Under the pieces are notes generated by a model, which did no database searches, was not told where the DNA came from, and saw only the letters and a list, made by a program, of their open reading frames with translations. Positions 60,234-64,000 of a stretch of DNA of 64,000 bases are shown in pieces; position 1 is the stretch's first letter; each line of letters starts with the position of its first letter. Source of the DNA: Thozetella sp. PMI_491 (lineage: Eukaryota > Ascomycota > Sordariomycetes > Chaetosphaeriales > Chaetosphaeriaceae); assembly GCA_021432635.1 (NCBI GenBank), contig MU270091.1, forward strand, positions 240,895 through 304,894, given 5' to 3'. A program made the position numbers and the translations under genes.

Positions 60234-60555
60234 ATGAATAATCTCGATATACTTCTGTGATACCTGTTCTCAATCTTTTGACAACGAATTTTAAACTGCA
60301 TAAATAATATTTGAAGTTGTTAGACACATCTCCGATTCAGAGCAAATGGAACCGAACCTCCGGCTCTGCGCGCTAGCCGTCAAGCACAAGAAGACCAACT
60401 CAATCGCGTCTCCAGTAGAATGATTATGGGCAGAAAACACTCAAGATATAAAATGGACTGATGGCTCGAACGTGGCTAAAGTATCTTCTGCAACCCTGGC
60501 TCCTGGCAAGCAGAATGCATTACAGGTCTTCATATCGTCGATAACACTGCCGCTT
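60234..60555. other. Convergent 3' spacer, regulator / sugar transporter
   Basis: About 320 bases with the two 3' regions. An AATAAT-like stretch near 60300 could serve polyadenylation of the regulator. Nothing else was seen. Confidence 0.5.
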
Positions 60556-62469
60556 TCAAGCTACCTCCTCCACTTTCGGCCTGTGCTCCTCTTTCTTATC
60601 TAAAGCTAGCCCGGTATTTTCTATTTCTGCGAGGAGACGTCCAGCCCCGCTAGACTCGTAGTGCTTGAACTGTCGAGCCCCCAGTCCTGCTTCAAAGAGT
60701 TCGTCGACCTCCTCCAGGGATCGTCCCTATCAGATAGTGTAAGCACAAGTACAAGACAGTGAATGCCGGATCACCAAGGGGAAGGAATAGGTAAAAACGT
60801 ACCTTGAGCTCGGGAAAGAAGAAAAATGCCCAAACGCCGGCGAAGAGTGCAACGGAGCCAAAGATCCAGCCGATATTAACGCCCATGTTAGGGAGCAAAT
60901 AAGGCGTGACAAAGGTTACAAGAAACGCAGCAGCAACATCGCATGCAGTTCCAAATGCCTTGGTGGGCGTTAGCACAACATAAAGCTGGAGTAGTTCTCG
61001 CTCCGGGGACGCTCACCATTGTCTTCTTTCGCATTTTAACTCCGCCAATCTCGGCTCCTGTCAAGAACGATATTGTGGATGCGGAGATACGCGTAAAAGC
61101 AGGAAGCAGCATGAAGCATGAAAGAATAGTGTTTGCTCCGTTTTGGTCCAGATTGGACCGTAATCCGAGGCCGGCTGCTAGGAAAAGCAGGAAGCAACAC
61201 ATGAAACTGCCACCGATCATGAGGTGGCGGCGGCCGACAATGTCGAGCAGGACGAGGCAGACGGCACAGCCAACAATGCCGATGACCTGGCCGATCATGT
61301 TATAGGTAAAAGACATGGCTCCCAGACCCCGCTGGACGTAGAAGGTGGCGGCATAAGATTGTACGAATTGATTGCCGTTGGTTTGCTCTATGACGAAGAG
61401 AGTCACGGAGATCTGTGGTAAGGGGAACTCGTTAGCTGCATAGCATCCTTGATCTATTGGAAGCGGAAAGTGCGTGCTTACCCAAGTCCGCCTGAGGTAG
61501 TTTCCCCGGAACAGATCCAACCAAGTTCCAGATTCCCGGGCATCGGCGTCTGCGATCATTTGGGTGAGGGCGTCGACTTCAGCCTGGGTCGCGCCGCTCT
61601 GAACATCATGGGAGGGTCTTATCCTGTCCAGAGACGCCTTGGCCTCGTCTCGACGGTCCTTTGTGAGGAGCCATCGGGGGGACTCGGGTGTGAATGGGAC
61701 GAAGGCGAAAAGCAAAACGGCCGGGATAAGCTGCATGCTGGTTGGGATGATCCAACCCTCTTGGCCAGAAGCGGTAGCGTAAGCGCGGGACATGCCGGCA
61801 CCCCAGAGGTTTCCTACCGCCGTGACTAGCATGATTGACCCCGAGAGTAGACCGCGGAGAGCAGCGGGGGACACCTCGGCGTTGTACGAGGGGACGGCGT
61901 TTTCGACTAAGCCCACCGCGCTGTAGGCAATCATGCGGCCGACTACGAACTGCGGCCATTCGTGCGAGGTCAACTCGACTAATAAGTCACTGTGTCAGCA
62001 ACCCCAGTGCCAGAATAACAGGAGATTAAGCGGCCTGCATTGGGAAAAGTGGCACTGGCATTACTTACTGATAACTCCCACGATCTGCACAGCGGACGCG
62101 ATGTACATGGTTTTCTTGTATCCCAATCGATCGATCACTGGCTCGGACCCAAGGCAGCCGGATATCTTTCCGATCCAGGGAAGCGAGTTCATCAAAGACG
62201 CGCGGTAGGCGGGCAGCGAATAGCTACCATTTGGGTTTTGGACACCGAAACGGGATAGGAACGAGGGCAGTGCCTGGAGGGACCCGAAAGATCCGGTGTC
62301 ACTGAGCTCGAGACACCGTATTAGCTACTGCGCAATGCCTAGGGAGATACCGAGACTCTGGGAACATATAAACCTACATGCCGAATAGGATCGCCCCCTG
62401 CAAGAAGGCCAACACGCTGAAGACCAGGGTTGGCGTCAACTGACGCCATGCCCTGAAGCTGGACGACAT
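60556..62469 (-). CDS. MFS sugar transporter (hexose type), 6 exons, 514 residues
   Basis: Uptake of a sugar or related polyol across the plasma membrane. Exons: 62378-62469, 62069-62301, 61482-61978, 61017-61412, 60803-60958, 60556-60726; sum 1545 nt, all GT-AG. TM1 leads into GIDTGSFGSLQALP, the usual fungal form of FGYDTG. Loop signatures are PESPRWLLTKDRR and DIVGRRHLMIGGS, and the C-terminal helices end in FFFPELKGRSLEEVDELF, the standard sugar-porter PETKGxxLEE motif with PELKG. A charged tail of about 35 residues follows. The first splice fuses GGC-AT to T-GAC and restores the motif. It probably works with the sulfatase and regulator next door in using a sulfated sugar, by inference. 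Confidence 0.92.
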
Positions 62470-62985
62470 GCTAGAGGTCTGTAGATGTATGGAGGGCCTT
62501 GACCCTGTTGCTACCGTCGCTTTGGATTATGTCGGGTACTGCCGTGGATCTTGCATGCCATTGAGCCCGATGTGAAGTTCTCCACGGCTGAGGTTTTGCT
62601 TTATATCATCGGAGTGGTTACTATTCGAAATTTGGTCAATTGGGTCAGCCCCGGATGTCGTCGGGGGTTGCCGGCAAGGCCGACGAGATCCGCGCTATGG
62701 GGCAGCGCGTCCCCTGAAAAGCTGGAGTCACGCGGGGCATGATGGGTGTCTAGCTAGCGAGTCTAGGTCATGAACTACTAGTGGCAGCCCATGCGATAAC
62801 TAGTACGCGTTTGAATTAAGCACTGGGCTGCCACTAAGGAAATGGCAGATGAGTCGAAGTTCGACCTTTCGCACTAGTTTGCCAAAGGATTGAGGAGCCC
62901 ATGAATTTTAGTACTGTAGCTAAGAAGCCCTGGAGCGGAAGTATGTGAATGCTAAATACACGGTGTATATAAACCCTTCGGCAAA
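62470..62985. other. Intergenic region with inverted repeat
   Basis: 516 bases upstream of the sugar transporter and downstream of the DUF3883 remnant. It should hold the transporter promoter. The only structure seen is a perfect 13-base inverted repeat (listed separately). Confidence 0.5.
62779..62836. repeat. Perfect 13-base inverted repeat, 32-base loop
   Basis: Left arm 62779-62791 (TAGTGGCAGCCCA) is the exact reverse complement of right arm 62824-62836. It could be a hairpin, a terminal-repeat relic of a small mobile element, or chance. No flanking target duplication was recognised. Confidence 0.45.
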
Positions 62986-63703
62986 CTATGAAATAGTTCC
63001 CGGCACAATAGACCAGTTCTCGGCTGTAAAGCATAACTGTCCAGACTCTCTCAGAGCCTCTGGGTCGAGGTAGATCTTAAGGCCCATATTGTCTTGGCCG
63101 AGGTTATACACCCGGAAGATGGCATAGATTGTATCCCGATTCTCCTCTGTAAGGGTACTATCTCTCATCTGTAGCAATGTTAGGAGCTTTCTCTCTAGGC
63201 TGACTGTTTTTTGGCGGGGAAGTCGGTAAGATACTCACTCTCTGATACTGTCCCTTACTCATAAAGAATGGTGTCTCGCAAGATATGGTAGTAGTCTTTA
63301 CTTCAATGAAGTATTGAGGTGTCTTGCCTTGCCACGTCGCCCGAGGTAGATAGCCGCGGTTAATAAAATATCCCGTTAAAATGCTCCTGCTGTCCAGGTA
63401 CGTGATGTCCGAGGTTTCTCTACCCGACCATGGATCCATGTTGGCATATTCTGGATGTACTGTAACGTATTTCCGGATAGTACTTCTCCAATTGTCTCGG
63501 GAGAACTGAGGCAGTGGACGAAACAGGGATATATGAGACAGTATCTCGAACACCTGACACGGTTCTTAGTCAGAGCATTACATAGAGTTGGTAAGGACAT
63601 AGTATATACTTACATTGTTGGAACAGTAGATTCGCAGCGCTCGCTCGCTGTGGATATGGGAGCTGGAAGCTCCATGGGAGCCACGTGGGGAGCAACCACG
63701 TGA
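62986..63703 (-). pseudogene. C-terminal remnant of a DUF3883 (NO VEIN C-terminal) protein
   Basis: Exons that splice cleanly: 63239-63553 and 62986-63168 (intron 63169-63238), with a preceding open stretch 63614-63703 joined by the intron 63554-63613. The protein part contains RKYVTVHPEYANMDPW, YFIEVKTTT, FFMSKGQYQRM and IFRVYNLGQDNMGLKIYLD. I recognise these as the DUF3883-type nuclease-like domain that ends very large fungal proteins with an N-terminal ATPase-like part. Here only about 195 residues remain: the upstream stretch is closed by a stop at 63704 and has no ATG in frame, and the normal glycine-rich run before VFEIL is replaced by ALRIYCSNN. Most likely a 5'-truncated relic; a short live gene with an unseen first exon is possible. 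Confidence 0.6.
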
Positions 63704-64000
63704 TCAAGATGGAAGCTATTTAAGAGCTCTCTGGAGCTCCTAGACTGCTTTCCACCAGATACACAGAGAAGACCAGACCAACAGTATGAACCAGTTTTAG
63801 CCCTTTGTTTTACCCCAGGAATGGGATCCTAGTATTGAACCAACACTGATCAGTGTTGCTTTCAAAAGCAGCACAGATGAGCTAGGCGAGCATACGAACA
63901 CTATTTGGAAGATCCCGTTCTTTGGATTAAGAAATCAGGGGCTTTTGAACAGTGGTGATTTGAGAGAGTATCCGTTCCGTGGATTCGGAAGCCAGGTGAT
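63615..64000 (+). promoter_or_regulatory. Promoter-like DNA with nested palindromes at right edge
   Basis: Between 63659 and 63745 lie several short palindromes, including two CACGTG boxes (63682-63687, 63697-63702), followed by TATTTAAG near 63718 and an ATG at 63786. That ATG is closed by a stop after four codons. The same frame is then open from 63801 to the window edge without an ATG. It may be the start of a rightward gene with an unseen exon structure, or a relic; I cannot decide. Confidence 0.3.

Noticed and set aside
63801-63998. Open frame running off the right edge
   Set aside because: No ATG in frame, preceded by a stop, and too short to tell from chance; only mentioned within the promoter-like region.
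1-64000. CRISPR arrays, tRNA or rRNA genes, bacterial-style operons
   Set aside because: No direct-repeat/spacer pattern, no convincing tRNA B-box with a matching cloverleaf, and the genome is eukaryotic.

Overview
The window is nuclear DNA of a filamentous ascomycete, probably a Sordariomycete. Coding regions are broken by short introns (about 49-102 nt) with GTRNGT donors and CTAAC/CTRAY branch sites. The gene families (giant NRPS, Zn2Cys6 regulators, OPT, Dal5-type MFS, fungal ABCC transporters) are typical of these fungi. No rRNA, tRNA, CRISPR or intact transposon was seen.

Layout. (1) 1-21632, minus strand: one giant non-ribosomal peptide synthetase (NRPS) in four exons. It runs off the left edge with at least 7156 residues visible. 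The order is C*-A1-T1-C1-A2-T2-E1-C2-A3-T3-C3-A4-T4-E2-C4-(A remnant)-T5-C5-T6-E3-C6-. (2) 23261-36162: a small conserved-looking orphan gene, an ABCC transporter with 14 introns, a two-HTH CENP-B-type protein, and a second ABCC transporter without introns. (3) 36688-44377: a membrane-anchored amidohydrolase in four exons, about 2 kb of gene-free DNA with a G-run block, and an oligopeptide (OPT) transporter. (4) 45081-51345: a UDP-glycosyltransferase, a Dal5-type MFS permease, and a C45 (isopenicillin N acyltransferase-like) enzyme. (5) 51434-62469: a Zn2Cys6 regulator divergent from an MDR dehydrogenase, with tandem CGG-N8-CCG sites between them; an SGSH-like sulfatase divergent from a regulator carrying two Zn2Cys6 clusters; and a hexose-type transporter. 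(6) 62986-64000: the C-terminal remnant of a DUF3883 (NO VEIN C-terminal) protein and promoter-like DNA.

How the genes may work together. The NRPS makes a peptide in which at least three thiolation sites are followed by an epimerase, so D-residues are expected. The ABCC pumps are candidate exporters. The amidohydrolase, glycosyltransferase and C45 acyltransferase are candidate tailoring or turnover enzymes, but co-regulation cannot be read from sequence. The right-hand genes (sulfatase, regulator, sugar carrier) look more like a small catabolic group. The most unusual points are the A-less T5-C5-T6-E3 segment with a relic A domain, an A4 domain whose A10 lysine is arginine, introns at the same place in three C domains, the double zinc-cluster regulator, and the paired CGG-N8-CCG repeats.

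Gene models were spliced by hand. Splice phases were checked and every multi-exon model listed as complete sums to a whole number of codons.
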